From: CAYOYK01 sp964408185
Lineage (GTDB): Bacteria > Bacillota > Clostridia > Christensenellales > Aristaeellaceae
NCBI GenBank assembly: GCA_964408185.1
Contig: CAYOYK010000010.1
Location: 3,974 to 67,973 of the forward strand
Direction: 5' to 3'
Length of the DNA: 64,000 bases
The notes beneath the pieces were generated by a model. The model was not told the DNA's origin. It worked only from the letters and a program-made list of their open reading frames with translations, and ran no database searches. Positions 7,929 through 16,666 of this stretch are shown here, in pieces. A program made the translations under genes and the position numbers. Position 1 is the first letter of the stretch, and every line of letters begins with the position of its first letter.

Positions 7929-9484
7929 CGGGTTTCCTCCTTGACGGTCGGCTGGCTGGGGTAGAGGGTATCGCGCGTCTCCTCGCTGAGGGCTTGCGGA
8001 TGGAAGCATGTGTAAAGCAGCATGCCCCGCCGGGGCATCGGGTGCAGGGTAAACAGATCGGGAAATTTCTGGATCAGGCGCTTGAGCAGGGCGTTCTCGT
8101 CAAAACCGCGCTTGAGCGCCGCGTCGATTTGGCTGATGGAATCGGCCTCCCGCTGCATCAGCCGCGCGTGCTGGCGCGGGAGCACGATCAGGCTGCCGTC
8201 CGGCTCTCCGTTTACGGCGGCTAGGTGGATGGTGCGGCCCTGCAGGTGCTTCAGGATCGGCTGAAGCGTGGGGCACAGCGGATAGCTGAGCGCGTCAAAA
8301 TCCACCCAAGCGACGTGCGTTTGCTCCGGGTGGCGCTCCAGCGTGCGGGCCAGCAGCGCCCACTTGCTGCGCATCAGGTGCTGGAAGGGGCTCATTCCGT
8401 CGGCAATCAGGCTGCGGGGCAGCACGTGCAGATCCGGATAGCTGAGCGTATTGAGGAAGCTTTGCTTGAGAACGCGCTCCTGCGGGCCTCCCGCGTAAAG
8501 CCAGAGGGGAAGGTTTTGCAGCGCGCGCAGATACTCAAAGCGGATCATGTACTCAAGCAGCGGATGCCGCGGCTCCGGCAACTCCACAAACGCGGTGACC
8601 AGCAGCGGCGGCGGCGGCAGGCGACGCCTGCGCACGGCGTCCAGCGGGCTCATCGGCTCCACGAAGCGCTGCGGATACGCGCTTTGCGTGGTGAACAAGC
8701 CCATCGTCGCGCGCACGCCGACGCTCTTGCGCTCAAACGAAAAGCCCGCAAGCTGCTCGAAGCGCTCCAGCCGGGAGCCCGGCAGCCGATCCGGCCCCGG
8801 CTTGCTCAGCCGTCGGGCGCGGAGCTCCCGCACAGGCCAGAGCAGCGGCGTTTCCAGCGCGTAGGGCTGCGCGTCCGCCACATGCGCGGCGATGGACAGC
8901 AGCGACGCGTCGGTCTCCATCGCGGACAAGCTGTCCGCCCCGCAGAACACCAGCGCCGGGTCGATCAGCAGGGTGCGCACGGGCGCGGCCCCGCACACGA
9001 TCGGCATGCCGCGCCCAAGGCGAACGCCGTCCTCCGTGACCGGCTGACGCAGCGCCGGCAGGAACGCCTGCGCCGCCCTCCCCCCGGACGGGGCGGAAAG
9101 CGTCGCCGTCAGCAGCGGGCGCGGGCCCTCGCAGCGGCTCAGGCGCTGGGCCAGCTCGGTATCCCATTTGGGCGCAAAGGCGTGCGCGCCCATCAGCCAC
9201 AGCACATGCGTCACGCCGTTCAGCAGCGGCATGAGGCCCGCCATGCCCCGATTCTCGTCATAGTAGAGCAAGCCGTTCTCGCCCAGCACCTCGGCCAGCG
9301 GCCGCAAATCGTCGCCAAGCGGCGCGCCGTCCGCATCCAGCACCGTTCCCGCAAACTGCATGGGCACGGCGACGCGGAGCCAGCGCGGCCGCGCGGCCTG
9401 CATCAGCGCGTTCAGCGCGGAGTCGATCAGCCGCCGCGTATCCTGTACGCCGCTGTAAGCCAGCAGCATCGCGCCGCCCAGCAT
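7925..9484 (-). CDS. Hypothetical protein, possible nucleotide-sugar/glycosyltransferase-like
   Basis: About 519 residues, not assigned to a known family. A C-terminal region with HVAWVDFDAL and later KRLIQKFPDLFTL resembles glycosyltransferase-like proteins with an acidic metal site, but this is weak. The N-terminal half is Ala/Leu/Arg-rich without clear membrane spans. ATG 9517 is ruled out because it lies upstream of the promoter -10 box (9511-9506); ATG 9484 or 9469 must be used, with a GGGGG tract as binding site. The neighbouring capF/capG genes make a role in surface polysaccharide plausible. No confident function. Confidence 0.6.
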   Translation of the reverse strand: MLGGAMLLAYSGVQDTRRLIDSALNALMQAARPRWLRVAVPMQFAGTVLDADGAPLGDDLRPLAEVLGENGLLYYDENRGMAGLMPLLNGVTHVLWLMGAHAFAPKWDTELAQRLSRCEGPRPLLTATLSAPSGGRAAQAFLPALRQPVTEDGVRLGRGMPIVCGAAPVRTLLIDPALVFCGADSLSAMETDASLLSIAAHVADAQPYALETPLLWPVRELRARRLSKPGPDRLPGSRLERFEQLAGFSFERKSVGVRATMGLFTTQSAYPQRFVEPMSPLDAVRRRRLPPPPLLVTAFVELPEPRHPLLEYMIRFEYLRALQNLPLWLYAGGPQERVLKQSFLNTLSYPDLHVLPRSLIADGMSPFQHLMRSKWALLARTLERHPEQTHVAWVDFDALSYPLCPTLQPILKHLQGRTIHLAAVNGEPDGSLIVLPRQHARLMQREADSISQIDAALKRGFDENALLKRLIQKFPDLFTLHPMPRRGMLLYTCFHPQALSEETRDTLYPSQPTVKEETR

Positions 9485-9505
9485 TCCCCCGCCCCCTTTG
9501 CCTCC

Positions 9506-9534
9506 ATTGTAGTCCATGCGCGCCGGGCCGTCAA
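9506..9534 (-). promoter_or_regulatory. Promoter of the 7925-9484 gene
   Basis: TTGACG (9534-9529), 17-bp spacer, TACAAT (9511-9506). Predicted transcription start near 9499 leaves only about 15 bases before ATG 9484. Confidence 0.85.
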
Positions 9535-9543
9535 GCCGTGCGC

Positions 9544-9572
9544 TTGACGCGTCGCCACGGTTGCGGTATCAT
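9544..9572 (+). promoter_or_regulatory. Promoter of capF-capG
   Basis: TTGACG (9544-9549), 17-bp spacer, TATCAT (9567-9572); divergent from the promoter at 9506-9534, with the two -35 boxes only 9 bases apart. Confidence 0.82.
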
Positions 9573-9600
9573 GGAGCGACAAGCGGAAGGGAGTATGCGC

Positions 9601-10734
9601 ATGAATGTACTCATCACAGGCGCGCGGGGCTTTATCGGCCAAAACCTGACGGCGACGCTGGAGGCGCTGGCCCCCGAAAAGGGCCTGTCGCTCGTCCCCA
9701 TGGACGTGGAGACCTCCGAGGAGGAGCTGCGCCGCGCCGCGCTGGAGGCCGATTTTGTCTTTCATCTGGCCGGGGTCAATCGGCCGAAGGATGCCGCCGA
9801 GTTTCAAACCGGCAACGCGGATCTGACCGCGCGCCTGATGGGCTGGCTCGCCGAGGGCAAACGGCCGCCGGTGGCGCTCTGCTCGTCCACGCAGGCGGCG
9901 CTGGAGAATCCCTACGGCGTCAGCAAGCGGCAGGCCGAGGACGCGGTGTTCGCCTATGGCGAGCAAGCTCACGCGCCCGCGTATGTCTATCGGCTGACCA
10001 ACGTGTTTGGCAAATGGTGCCGCCCCGGCTACAACAGCGCCGTGGCCACGTTCTGCGATCACATCGCACGCGGGGAGGCCATCACGGTCAGCGACCCGGA
10101 CGCCGTGGTCAAGCTGGTGTACGTGGACGACGTGGTGCGGGAGTTCCTGCGCGCGCTGGACGGCCAGCCCACACGCGAGGGTCGCTGGTGCCGGGCATTG
10201 CCTGAGCGCGAGCTCACGCTGGGCGAGCTGACCGCGCTGCTGGACTCCTTCCGGGACGCCCGGCAAAACCTGAACATTCCCGACCAAAGCGACGATTTCG
10301 TCCGTAAGCTGTACGCCACGTACCAGAGCTTTCTGCCGCCGGACGGACTGGCAAGCTATCCCGCCATCCACGCCGACGCGCGCGGCAGCTTTACGGAGCT
10401 GTTCCACATGGGCGGCTGCGGGCAGGTATCGGTCAACGTTTCGCATCCGGGCATCACAAAGGGCGATCATTGGCACCACACCAAGCACGAAAAGTTCGTG
10501 GTCGTGGCCGGGCGCGGGGTGATCCGCTTCCGCGCGCCGAGGGGCGAGCAGGTGTACGAGTACGCGGTGGACGGCGAGCGCCCGGCCATCGTGGATATCC
10601 CGCCCGGATACACGCACAGCATCCAAAACACGGGGGATACCGATTTGGTGACGGTGATGTGGGCCAGCGAGGCCTTCGACCCCGATCGCCCGGACACCTA
10701 TCGCCTGCCGGTACAAAAGGAGCGGAGCCTATGA
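9601..10734 (+). CDS. capF: CapF-like bifunctional SDR reductase/cupin (UDP-FucNAc pathway)
   Basis: About 377 residues. An N-terminal NAD(P)-binding domain (ITGARGFIGQN, residues 5-15; catalytic-type NPYGVSKR) is followed from about residue 260 by a cupin domain with metal ligands in DHWHHTKHEKF and PPGYTHSI. This two-domain layout is that of CapF/FnlB/WbjC, which reduces the 4-keto intermediate in UDP-N-acetyl-L-fucosamine synthesis. ATG 9601 is preferred over ATG 9595 because GGGAG sits 7 bases before it. Its stop overlaps the start of capG. The first enzyme, CapE, is not in the window. Confidence 0.88.
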   Translation: MNVLITGARGFIGQNLTATLEALAPEKGLSLVPMDVETSEEELRRAALEADFVFHLAGVNRPKDAAEFQTGNADLTARLMGWLAEGKRPPVALCSSTQAALENPYGVSKRQAEDAVFAYGEQAHAPAYVYRLTNVFGKWCRPGYNSAVATFCDHIARGEAITVSDPDAVVKLVYVDDVVREFLRALDGQPTREGRWCRALPERELTLGELTALLDSFRDARQNLNIPDQSDDFVRKLYATYQSFLPPDGLASYPAIHADARGSFTELFHMGGCGQVSVNVSHPGITKGDHWHHTKHEKFVVVAGRGVIRFRAPRGEQVYEYAVDGERPAIVDIPPGYTHSIQNTGDTDLVTVMWASEAFDPDRPDTYRLPVQKERSL

Positions 10735-11858
10735 AGAAGCTAAAGCTGATGACCGTGCTGGGCACGCGGCCGGAGATCATCCGTCTGTCCGAGGTCATGA
10801 AATGCGCCGATCGCTACCTTGACCATGTGATGGTCCACACGGGGCAGAACTACGACCCCGCGCTGAACGAGGTGTTCTTTCGGGATCTGGAGCTGCGCGC
10901 GCCCGACCATTACTTGGCCGCCGTGGGGGCCGATCTGGGCGAGACGATGGGCCAGATCATCGCCAAGAGCTACAAGGTGCTGCAGGCGGAAAAGCCCGAC
11001 GCGCTTCTGGTACTGGGCGATACCAACTCCGCGCTCGCGGCCGTATCGGCCAAGCGGCTCAAAATCCCCATCTTTCACATGGAGGCGGGCAACCGCTGCT
11101 GGGACTGGAACGTCAGCGAGATGATCAACCGCAAGATCGTGGATCATATTGCCGATATCAACCTGCCCTACACCGAGAACAGCCGCCGCTATTTGCTCAG
11201 CGAGGGCATCGACGGCAAGACGGTGTTCGTGACCGGCTCGCCGATGCGCGAGGTGCTGGCCGCGCACCGGGAGCAGATCGACCAAAGCGACGTGCTGGAG
11301 CGGATGGGGCTTGAGAAGGGCCGCTATCTGCTGGTCAGCGCGCACCGCGAGGAGAACATCGACCTTGAGGAAAACTTTCTGTCCCTGATGACGGCCATCA
11401 ACCATATGGCCGAGGTCTACGGCGTGCCCGTGATCTACAGCACGCACCCGCGGAGCCGCAAGTTTATTGAGGCGAGGCATTTTCAGTTCCATCCGCTGGT
11501 GCGCAACGTCACGCCGCTGGGCTTTCTGGATTATGTCCATTTGCAGCAGAACGCGCTGTGCGTGCTCTCCGACAGCGGAACCCTCAGCGAGGAAAGCGCC
11601 ATGCTGGGCTTCTGCGGCGTGCTGATCCGCACCTCCACGGAGCGGCCCGAAGCGCTGGACAGCGGCACGGTGGTCATCGGCGGCATTACCAGCCAGAGCG
11701 TGGCGCAGGCGGCCGAGCTGGCCATTGCCATGCAGCGGACCAACGAGCCCCGCGCGCTGCCCCCGGATTACGAGGCGCTCAACGTCAGCGCGAAGGTGGT
11801 TAAGCTGATCCAAAGCTATACGCCCATCGTAAACGAAACGGTATGGCTCAAGCGCTGA
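10731..11858 (+). CDS. capG: UDP-N-acetylglucosamine 2-epimerase family protein (CapG-like)
   Basis: 375 residues from ATG 10731, overlapping the capF stop. Family hallmarks are MTVLGTRPEIIRLSEV at the N terminus, GDTNSALA, FHMEAGNRCWD, VSAHREENID and CVLSDSGTLSEES. CapG/FnlC/WbjD catalyses the final C-2 epimerisation to UDP-FucNAc; the paralogue WecB acts on UDP-GlcNAc. Coupling to capF points to the FucNAc role. Product probably goes into capsule or other surface glycan. Confidence 0.9.
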   Translation: MKKLKLMTVLGTRPEIIRLSEVMKCADRYLDHVMVHTGQNYDPALNEVFFRDLELRAPDHYLAAVGADLGETMGQIIAKSYKVLQAEKPDALLVLGDTNSALAAVSAKRLKIPIFHMEAGNRCWDWNVSEMINRKIVDHIADINLPYTENSRRYLLSEGIDGKTVFVTGSPMREVLAAHREQIDQSDVLERMGLEKGRYLLVSAHREENIDLEENFLSLMTAINHMAEVYGVPVIYSTHPRSRKFIEARHFQFHPLVRNVTPLGFLDYVHLQQNALCVLSDSGTLSEESAMLGFCGVLIRTSTERPEALDSGTVVIGGITSQSVAQAAELAIAMQRTNEPRALPPDYEALNVSAKVVKLIQSYTPIVNETVWLKR

Positions 11859-11924
11859 GCGCGCCGCTTTGAAGGCGCGGGAGCGACAGCGCCGCGCGAG
11901 AAATGTCGTTTTTAGGCAAAAGCC

Positions 11925-11953
11925 GTGACAGGTGCGCCTTGATCCAGTATAAT
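11925..11953 (+). promoter_or_regulatory. Promoter of the 11997-13610 gene
   Basis: GTGACA (11925-11930), 17-bp spacer, perfect TATAAT (11948-11953); start codon 44 bases downstream of the -10 box. Confidence 0.8.
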
Positions 11954-11996
11954 ACAGTCAGCGGTTGAGCCGCACAGAGGAGGAGGGTTTCCGATT

Positions 11997-13610
11997 ATGA
12001 AACGTACTTTTTTTGCAAGCGCGCTGTGCTGCCTGCTGGCGGTGCTGCTGCCCATGAGCGCCATGGCCGATCATCCAGACGTCGCAATGCTGGATAACGC
12101 CTATCAGTCTGGCAAGGCGCTTGAGATCGCCGTCGCCGTTGAGCCCGGCGAGGAGCTGAGCGCCGATCAGGCCGTGCTCGACCTGCTGCGCTCGCTCCAG
12201 CTCCGCTTTGCCGCGCAAAAGGGCGCAGGCTGCGCGCTGACAATCGGCGCGGACAAGCTGGATAGCAACGGTCTGCCCACCGGCACGTACACAGACGTGC
12301 TGGCGCTGGCGCTGCGCGGCACGGAGGACGGCCTCTACATCGGCGCCGACCTGCTGGGCGACAAGCCCATCTACCTGTCCAACGAGGATCTGCTCACGGT
12401 GCTGGGAAGCCTCGCCGAGCAATGCGGAGTTTCCCTTCATTTGCCTGCCGACCTGACCGCCGTTGTCCCGGCCGAGACGGAGAGCGCCGACCAGCGGAGC
12501 AGCAGCGAGCAGCTTGCCGATCTGCTGTCCGGCAAGGATTCCGCCGCCGCTCCGGCCCAAGAGCCGACCGACGAGGCGCTGCGCGCGCGGCTGCTGAGCA
12601 TCTTTGGCGGCGACGAGGGGCTGACGGACTACATGCTGTCCGTCAAGGCCCGCGCTGTGATTACCGATGTGGATATGCAGGCGGACGATCACGACGCGGC
12701 GGTTCAAAAGACCGAGGTTACCCTGACGCAGGAGGATCTAATCACCATTCTCGGCTCCGATTACTGCCGCGAGCAGATCGTGAACGGCTACCGCCAGCAA
12801 GGCGAGAGCAACCCCGAACAGACCGCCGATGAATACATTGCCCAACGCCAGGCCATATGGGCCCGCAGCACCATCGAGATCCCGATCGTTGTCCTGCGGG
12901 ACGCGGACGGCGGCGTGGTTTGCTTTGATTGCATGGCCACCGGGCATATCGCCCGGTCCGACAGCGATGACACCGAGTATTACGATATCACGATGCCTCT
13001 GCGCTACGCCCGCAAGACGACCGCCGACGGCAAGAGCTACGCTTTCTCGATGTATGGCAACAACGTGAAGGACGGCAAGGAGGACCCGCAGGTTTATGCG
13101 GTCTGCAAGCTGTTCCACGGGAACGACGCCTCTTTGGAGGGCGCGCTGTCCCTCGGCGAATACAATGACGGCGTGGAGGCCGCCCAGCTTGAAGCCTCTC
13201 TCACCTACGCTTGGAGCGGAAACGAGGCCGCCGGCGACCTGCGTATCCTTTCGGACGGCAAGACGGCGCTGCTCCACATCGACCAGACGCTGGGCGAGGC
13301 CTCGCTGGACAACACGCTTGTTCTCACTGTCGGCAAGACCGATGCGTTTGCCGACGCCAAGCCGCTGCTGACACTCCACGCGGATGTCGCCGTCACCGAC
13401 GCGCACGCCACCATCGGCACGCTGCAATCCGTCACCCCGGAAGCCAGCGTCCAGATTGGCAAGATGAGCAGCGACGAGCTGACCGAGTATGCCAATTCCC
13501 TGAGCGTCAATGCGATCACATTTGCAAGCACGTTGATTTCCGCGCTGCCCAGCAGCCTCGGCGATTACCTGACAAATCTTCTCATCAACATGTACACGGG
13601 CGGTATGTGA
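11997..13610 (+). CDS. Secreted protein of unknown function
   Basis: 537 residues with a clear signal peptide (basic start, hydrophobic core to about residue 20, then MSAMADHP). The mature part is acidic, lacks membrane spans, and has an Ala/Pro/Ser-rich linker near residues 155-200 (SSEQLADLLSGKDSAAAPAQ). The beta-rich second half, with repeated TLHADVAVTDAHA-like strands, could be a cell-surface or lipoprotein-like domain, but there is no lipobox. GAGGAGG lies 8 bases upstream of ATG. A single-gene unit with its own promoter and terminator. No family recognised. Confidence 0.75.
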   Translation: MKRTFFASALCCLLAVLLPMSAMADHPDVAMLDNAYQSGKALEIAVAVEPGEELSADQAVLDLLRSLQLRFAAQKGAGCALTIGADKLDSNGLPTGTYTDVLALALRGTEDGLYIGADLLGDKPIYLSNEDLLTVLGSLAEQCGVSLHLPADLTAVVPAETESADQRSSSEQLADLLSGKDSAAAPAQEPTDEALRARLLSIFGGDEGLTDYMLSVKARAVITDVDMQADDHDAAVQKTEVTLTQEDLITILGSDYCREQIVNGYRQQGESNPEQTADEYIAQRQAIWARSTIEIPIVVLRDADGGVVCFDCMATGHIARSDSDDTEYYDITMPLRYARKTTADGKSYAFSMYGNNVKDGKEDPQVYAVCKLFHGNDASLEGALSLGEYNDGVEAAQLEASLTYAWSGNEAAGDLRILSDGKTALLHIDQTLGEASLDNTLVLTVGKTDAFADAKPLLTLHADVAVTDAHATIGTLQSVTPEASVQIGKMSSDELTEYANSLSVNAITFASTLISALPSSLGDYLTNLLINMYTGGM

Positions 13611-13624
13611 GCCCGTTACAAGCT

Positions 13625-13656
13625 AAGGGCTGACGCGTAACGCGTCGGCCCTTTTG
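13625..13656 (+). terminator. Terminator after the 11997-13610 gene
   Basis: 13-bp stem (13625-13637 with 13641-13653, one wobble), 3-base loop, then a T run at 13652-13655. Confidence 0.85.
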
Positions 13657-13670
13657 CGTGAGCAACGCCG

Positions 13671-13697
13671 AGCGCCCCGCCGAATCGGCGGGGCGCT
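13671..13697 (-). terminator. GC-rich hairpin after the 13713-14396 gene
   Basis: A 12-bp perfect stem (13671-13682 with 13686-13697) with a 3-base loop, 16 bases past the minus-strand stop codon. There is no T run, so it may be a weak terminator or an mRNA 3' stabiliser. Confidence 0.5.
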
Positions 13698-13712
13698 GGC
13701 AATATCGTTGGG

Positions 13713-14396
13713 TTATGCCGCTGGGCTTGCCGCGGGGACGGTCGTCTCGCCGGGAGCCGGGGTCTCCAGCGCGGGCGGGTCGCCCTGAATGATCTCCACG
13801 TCGAAGAACTCATCCTGCTCAATCTCGCTCAGCACGGTATCCAGCAGCTGTGTCAGCTTGCCCTTGGCGCTCTCCCACGCGCTGTCCAAATACGCGGGAT
13901 ACACGGAGTATTCCTCGCGCAGCTTGGCCTTTAGCTCGTTGCGCAGGCTGGTGATTTTGGCGGCCGACACCATGTTAAACGGGTCGGTGATCTTCAGGTC
14001 GGCCTCGTTGATGGTCAGCTCGTCGTTATCGGCGTATACAGGCTGCACGTAAATGCGCAGCACGTCGTCGGTGCCGTCGCCGTTGCGGTCCTCGGCGCGC
14101 ACGGCGGCGCTGCTGAGGTCTATGTAGTAGTTGATCTGATAGGTATAGGGCATCTCGCAGGTCCACGCATTATAGAGCACGGCGCTCTGCGTAACGGTAT
14201 CCACGCCGGGGATCTCCGCGCGGTAGACCCACAGGCTGTTCTGCTCGCTCAGCTTGGCCTCCAGCTGCATCGTGACCCATGTAATGCCGCCGTTCCCGGT
14301 CAGCTTGTTATAGAGCGCGGGGCCGAAGGCTACGCAAACCACGGCGACAGCGGCTATCACAACCAGCGTGACGACGCGCTTCATCAGCTTTTTCAA
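13713..14396 (-). CDS. Membrane-anchored protein of unknown function
   Basis: 227 residues. An N-terminal membrane helix (about residues 7-28, VVTLVVIAAVAVVCVAFG) is followed by an outer beta-rich domain (EIPGVDTVTQSAVLYNAW) and a Pro/Thr/Ala tail. The domain recalls DUF4230-like proteins, but this is not certain. It is the second gene of a small pair, 18 bases after the 76-residue membrane protein. No enzymatic motif is visible. Confidence 0.65.
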   Translation of the reverse strand: MKKLMKRVVTLVVIAAVAVVCVAFGPALYNKLTGNGGITWVTMQLEAKLSEQNSLWVYRAEIPGVDTVTQSAVLYNAWTCEMPYTYQINYYIDLSSAAVRAEDRNGDGTDDVLRIYVQPVYADNDELTINEADLKITDPFNMVSAAKITSLRNELKAKLREEYSVYPAYLDSAWESAKGKLTQLLDTVLSEIEQDEFFDVEIIQGDPPALETPAPGETTVPAASPAA

Positions 14397-14414
14397 TGCT
14401 TATCCTCCCTTGCG

Positions 14415-14642
14415 TCAGGCGCCCCAGCTCGCCACCAGCACCAGCGCCTTGGTAAGCAGCCAGCCAAGCCCGTACACCGTGGCTGCCGCGCCCGCAACCA
14501 TAAGATAAATGCGGAGTCCGCGCACAAATTTGCCGCTTTTGCGCTCCGGGTGCTCGTGCGTGTGCGCTGGCGCTTTGGGGGCGGCGGCCTGTGCGGACTC
14601 GCCGGGAATCGGATCGGTCGGGGGGAGCTGTGGCTGTTGCAT
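14415..14642 (-). CDS. Small single-helix membrane protein
   Basis: 75 residues from ATG 14642, with AAGGAGG 9 bases upstream. A Pro-rich and His-containing N terminus (APAHTHEHPERKSG) leads to one hydrophobic helix at the C terminus. Co-directional with and just upstream of the 13713-14396 gene, so the two probably form a unit. Unknown function; the His-Glu-His segment might bind metal but this is speculation. Confidence 0.6.
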   Translation of the reverse strand: MQQPQLPPTDPIPGESAQAAAPKAPAHTHEHPERKSGKFVRGLRIYLMVAGAAATVYGLGWLLTKALVLVASWGA

Positions 14643-14701
14643 CAAAAAATCCTCCTTCAGGCTATGTCTATATTCTTATTTATTATACGACAAAGCATGA
14701 C

Positions 14702-14729
14702 AAAAAGCCACCCTTTTTCTTAGGGCGGC
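14702..14729 (-). terminator. Terminator after the LacI-family regulator
   Basis: 8-bp stem (14707-14714 with 14722-14729, one G-U) followed by a five-base U run (14706-14702). Confidence 0.8.
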
Positions 14730-14748
14730 TGCTGGGCTGCGCTTGGAC

Positions 14749-15765
14749 TTACAGGTTGAGGTTGCGCACGGTTTCGCCCTCGATCAGGCTGCCCTGCACC
14801 ACAATGGTTTGCGCGCCGGCCGTGTGCGGATGGTCGATCCAATCGATCAGCGCGTTGGCAGCCTCGGCCCCGATGCGCTTGGTATCCTGCTTGAGCGTGG
14901 TGATGCGCGGGTTCATCATCTGCATGATGGGATAGCCGTCGTAGCCGACCACGGAGACATCCTCCGGGACGCGCAGACCGGCCTCGTGTATCGCGTTAAG
15001 TCCGCCGGGCGCGGCATAATCATCCGGCATGAGGATGCAGGTGGGGCGGTCGCCCCCGGACAGCAGGCGCTTTACCGCGTCATGGCACAGCACGCTGTTC
15101 TGGTACTCGCCGGGGATCATCCACTGCGGGTTGACTGTGAGGCCAAACTCCTGCATCGCGCGGTAAAAGCCGGTGATCCGGCTCTCGGTAACCGGGTTGC
15201 GCTGGCCGTGGATATAGGCAATCTCCGTATGGCCCATGCGGTGAACGTATTCCACCAAATCGCGCATGCCCTTCAGGTTGTCGCTCATCACGCAGGTGCG
15301 GTTGTTGAATACGTGGTCGATGGTCACAGCCGGAAAGCCGCTGGCGATCAGCTCAATGACCTCTGTGTTGAAAAAGTCCACGCAGGCGAGGCAAACGCCG
15401 TCCACGTTGCGGTACTTGCAGTGCTCCAAGAACGTCATGCCGCTGCGGCCAATCTTGTGGTTGATAAACGTCACATCGAAACCGTTTTCCTCCGCCGTCC
15501 GCTTAAAGCTGTCCAGCACGGCGGAGAAGAACGCGTGCGTCAGGCCGCTGCCAAAATCATCCGCGAAAAGCACGCCGATGTTGTAGCTGCGGTTCGTCTT
15601 GAGGGCGCGGGCCAATGCGTTGGGAAAATAGCCGATCTCCCGCGCGGTGTCCATGACCAGCCGGCGGGTGCTTTCGCTTACATCGGTGTAATTATTAAGG
15701 GCCTTGCTCACCGTCGAAATGGATAAGCCGCATTTCTCGGATACGTCCCGAATCGTCGCGCTCAT
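14749..15765 (-). CDS. LacI family transcriptional regulator
   Basis: 338 residues. N-terminal helix-turn-helix ATIRDVSEKCGLSISTVSKA, hinge helix region, then a periplasmic-binding-protein-like effector domain (NIGVLFADDFGSGLTHAFFS; SVVGYDGYPIMQMMNPRITT). ATG 15765 follows TTGGAGG at a 9-base spacing; the open frame upstream is not coding. It binds operator DNA as a dimer and responds to a small ligand, often a sugar. No sugar uptake genes are adjacent, so its regulon is elsewhere. An AAACGTTT palindrome at 15842-15849, upstream of its own promoter, could be an autoregulatory operator. Confidence 0.9.
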   Translation of the reverse strand: MSATIRDVSEKCGLSISTVSKALNNYTDVSESTRRLVMDTAREIGYFPNALARALKTNRSYNIGVLFADDFGSGLTHAFFSAVLDSFKRTAEENGFDVTFINHKIGRSGMTFLEHCKYRNVDGVCLACVDFFNTEVIELIASGFPAVTIDHVFNNRTCVMSDNLKGMRDLVEYVHRMGHTEIAYIHGQRNPVTESRITGFYRAMQEFGLTVNPQWMIPGEYQNSVLCHDAVKRLLSGGDRPTCILMPDDYAAPGGLNAIHEAGLRVPEDVSVVGYDGYPIMQMMNPRITTLKQDTKRIGAEAANALIDWIDHPHTAGAQTIVVQGSLIEGETVRNLNL

Positions 15766-15802
15766 TTTTTGATCCTCCAAATCGCAGTCTATCACTTTTC
15801 GT

Positions 15803-15831
15803 ATTATAGCGAAACATTTCTTTCTTGGCAA
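15803..15831 (-). promoter_or_regulatory. Promoter of the LacI-family gene
   Basis: TTGCCA (15831-15826), 17-bp spacer, perfect TATAAT (15808-15803). Confidence 0.88.
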
Positions 15832-15934
15832 GTGAAGAACAAACGTTTTCGAGAAAATCGACAAAGATAGACTAATTTTTCGGCAGGAAGCGCGCGGACC
15901 GGCGCGGAAACATCCGCAAAAAGGAGGAGCTGCC

Positions 15935-16666
15935 ATGCGCGTGCTTTTGGCGATCCCGGACGCGGCGCGAGCCGAAGCCTGTCGGCTGGCGCTGGAAAGC
16001 AACCCCGGCTGGGACGCGGAGCTCGTGTGGGACGGCCGCGCGGCGCTGCGCGCGCTGCAATCCGGCGCGTATGAGCTGGCAGCGCTGCATCTCTGCTTGC
16101 CCGGACTGGACGGGCTGGGCGTTCTGTCCCGTTTGAGAGAAAACCCGCCCATATGCCCGCACCGGACGCTCCTGCTGTGCGAACGTGAGCTGATACGCTC
16201 CGCCAAGCTCCGGGCGGATTGCGTCGCGCCGCTTTTGACGCGCCCGTCGCAGCTTGCCGCGCTGCTGGGCGTGCTTGCGAAAAAAAAGCTGCCCCTGCTT
16301 TCGCGGGGCACAGAGGAGCGGCGCAGGGCGCTGATCGCGCGTCTGCTGGACGATATCGGCATGCAGGCCGATCGGAAGGGCCGTCGCTACGCCGAGTGGC
16401 TGCTGTTCCGGCTCGCCGTGCAGGCGTCGCCGGAGCGCATCCAAGCCGAGTACGACGCCTGCGGGCTGGCCATGGCCACATCGGCCGCCAATGTGGAGCG
16501 CTGCCTGCGGCACGCGGTGGAGCGCTGCTTTACCACGGGCCGACTGACCGCGCTGGAGGCGCTGTTTGGCGCCACCGTAGACGCGGAGCGCGGCAAGCTG
16601 ACCAATCGCGCCTTTTTGCTGGCAATGGCCGAGCGCGTTCGCGCCGCGCTGGAATGTGGGCGCTAG
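15935..16666 (+). CDS. Spo0A-like protein with a degenerate receiver domain
   Basis: 243 residues. The C-terminal half is a Spo0A-type DNA-binding domain: SAANVERCLRHAVERCF matches the recognition-helix region of Spo0A, followed by LEALFGATVDAERGKLTNRA. The N-terminal half keeps the receiver fold outline (LPGLDGLGVLSRLRE) but has lost phosphorylation chemistry: the acidic pair is Ile6-Pro7, the phosphoacceptor Asp is His52, and the conserved Lys is Arg. It therefore probably binds 0A-box-like DNA without phosphorelay control, or responds to another signal. AAGGAGGAG precedes the ATG. It is divergent from the LacI gene and has a TAG stop. True Spo0A should exist elsewhere in the genome. Confidence 0.82.
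   Translation: MRVLLAIPDAARAEACRLALESNPGWDAELVWDGRAALRALQSGAYELAALHLCLPGLDGLGVLSRLRENPPICPHRTLLLCERELIRSAKLRADCVAPLLTRPSQLAALLGVLAKKKLPLLSRGTEERRRALIARLLDDIGMQADRKGRRYAEWLLFRLAVQASPERIQAEYDACGLAMATSAANVERCLRHAVERCFTTGRLTALEALFGATVDAERGKLTNRAFLLAMAERVRAALECGR

Noticed and set aside
8225..9547. Long plus-strand open frame opposite the 7925-9484 gene
   Set aside because: Arg/His/Ala-rich, no ribosome binding site, mirror of a better supported gene; a product of high GC.
15855..15870. 0A box between the LacI and Spo0A-like genes
   Set aside because: TGTCGAT on the minus strand matches only six of seven bases of the core; too weak alone.
14749..16362. N-terminally extended LacI protein (537 residues)
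   Set aside because: The extra 200 codons overlap the promoter and the divergent Spo0A-like gene; ATG 15765 has the ribosome binding site.
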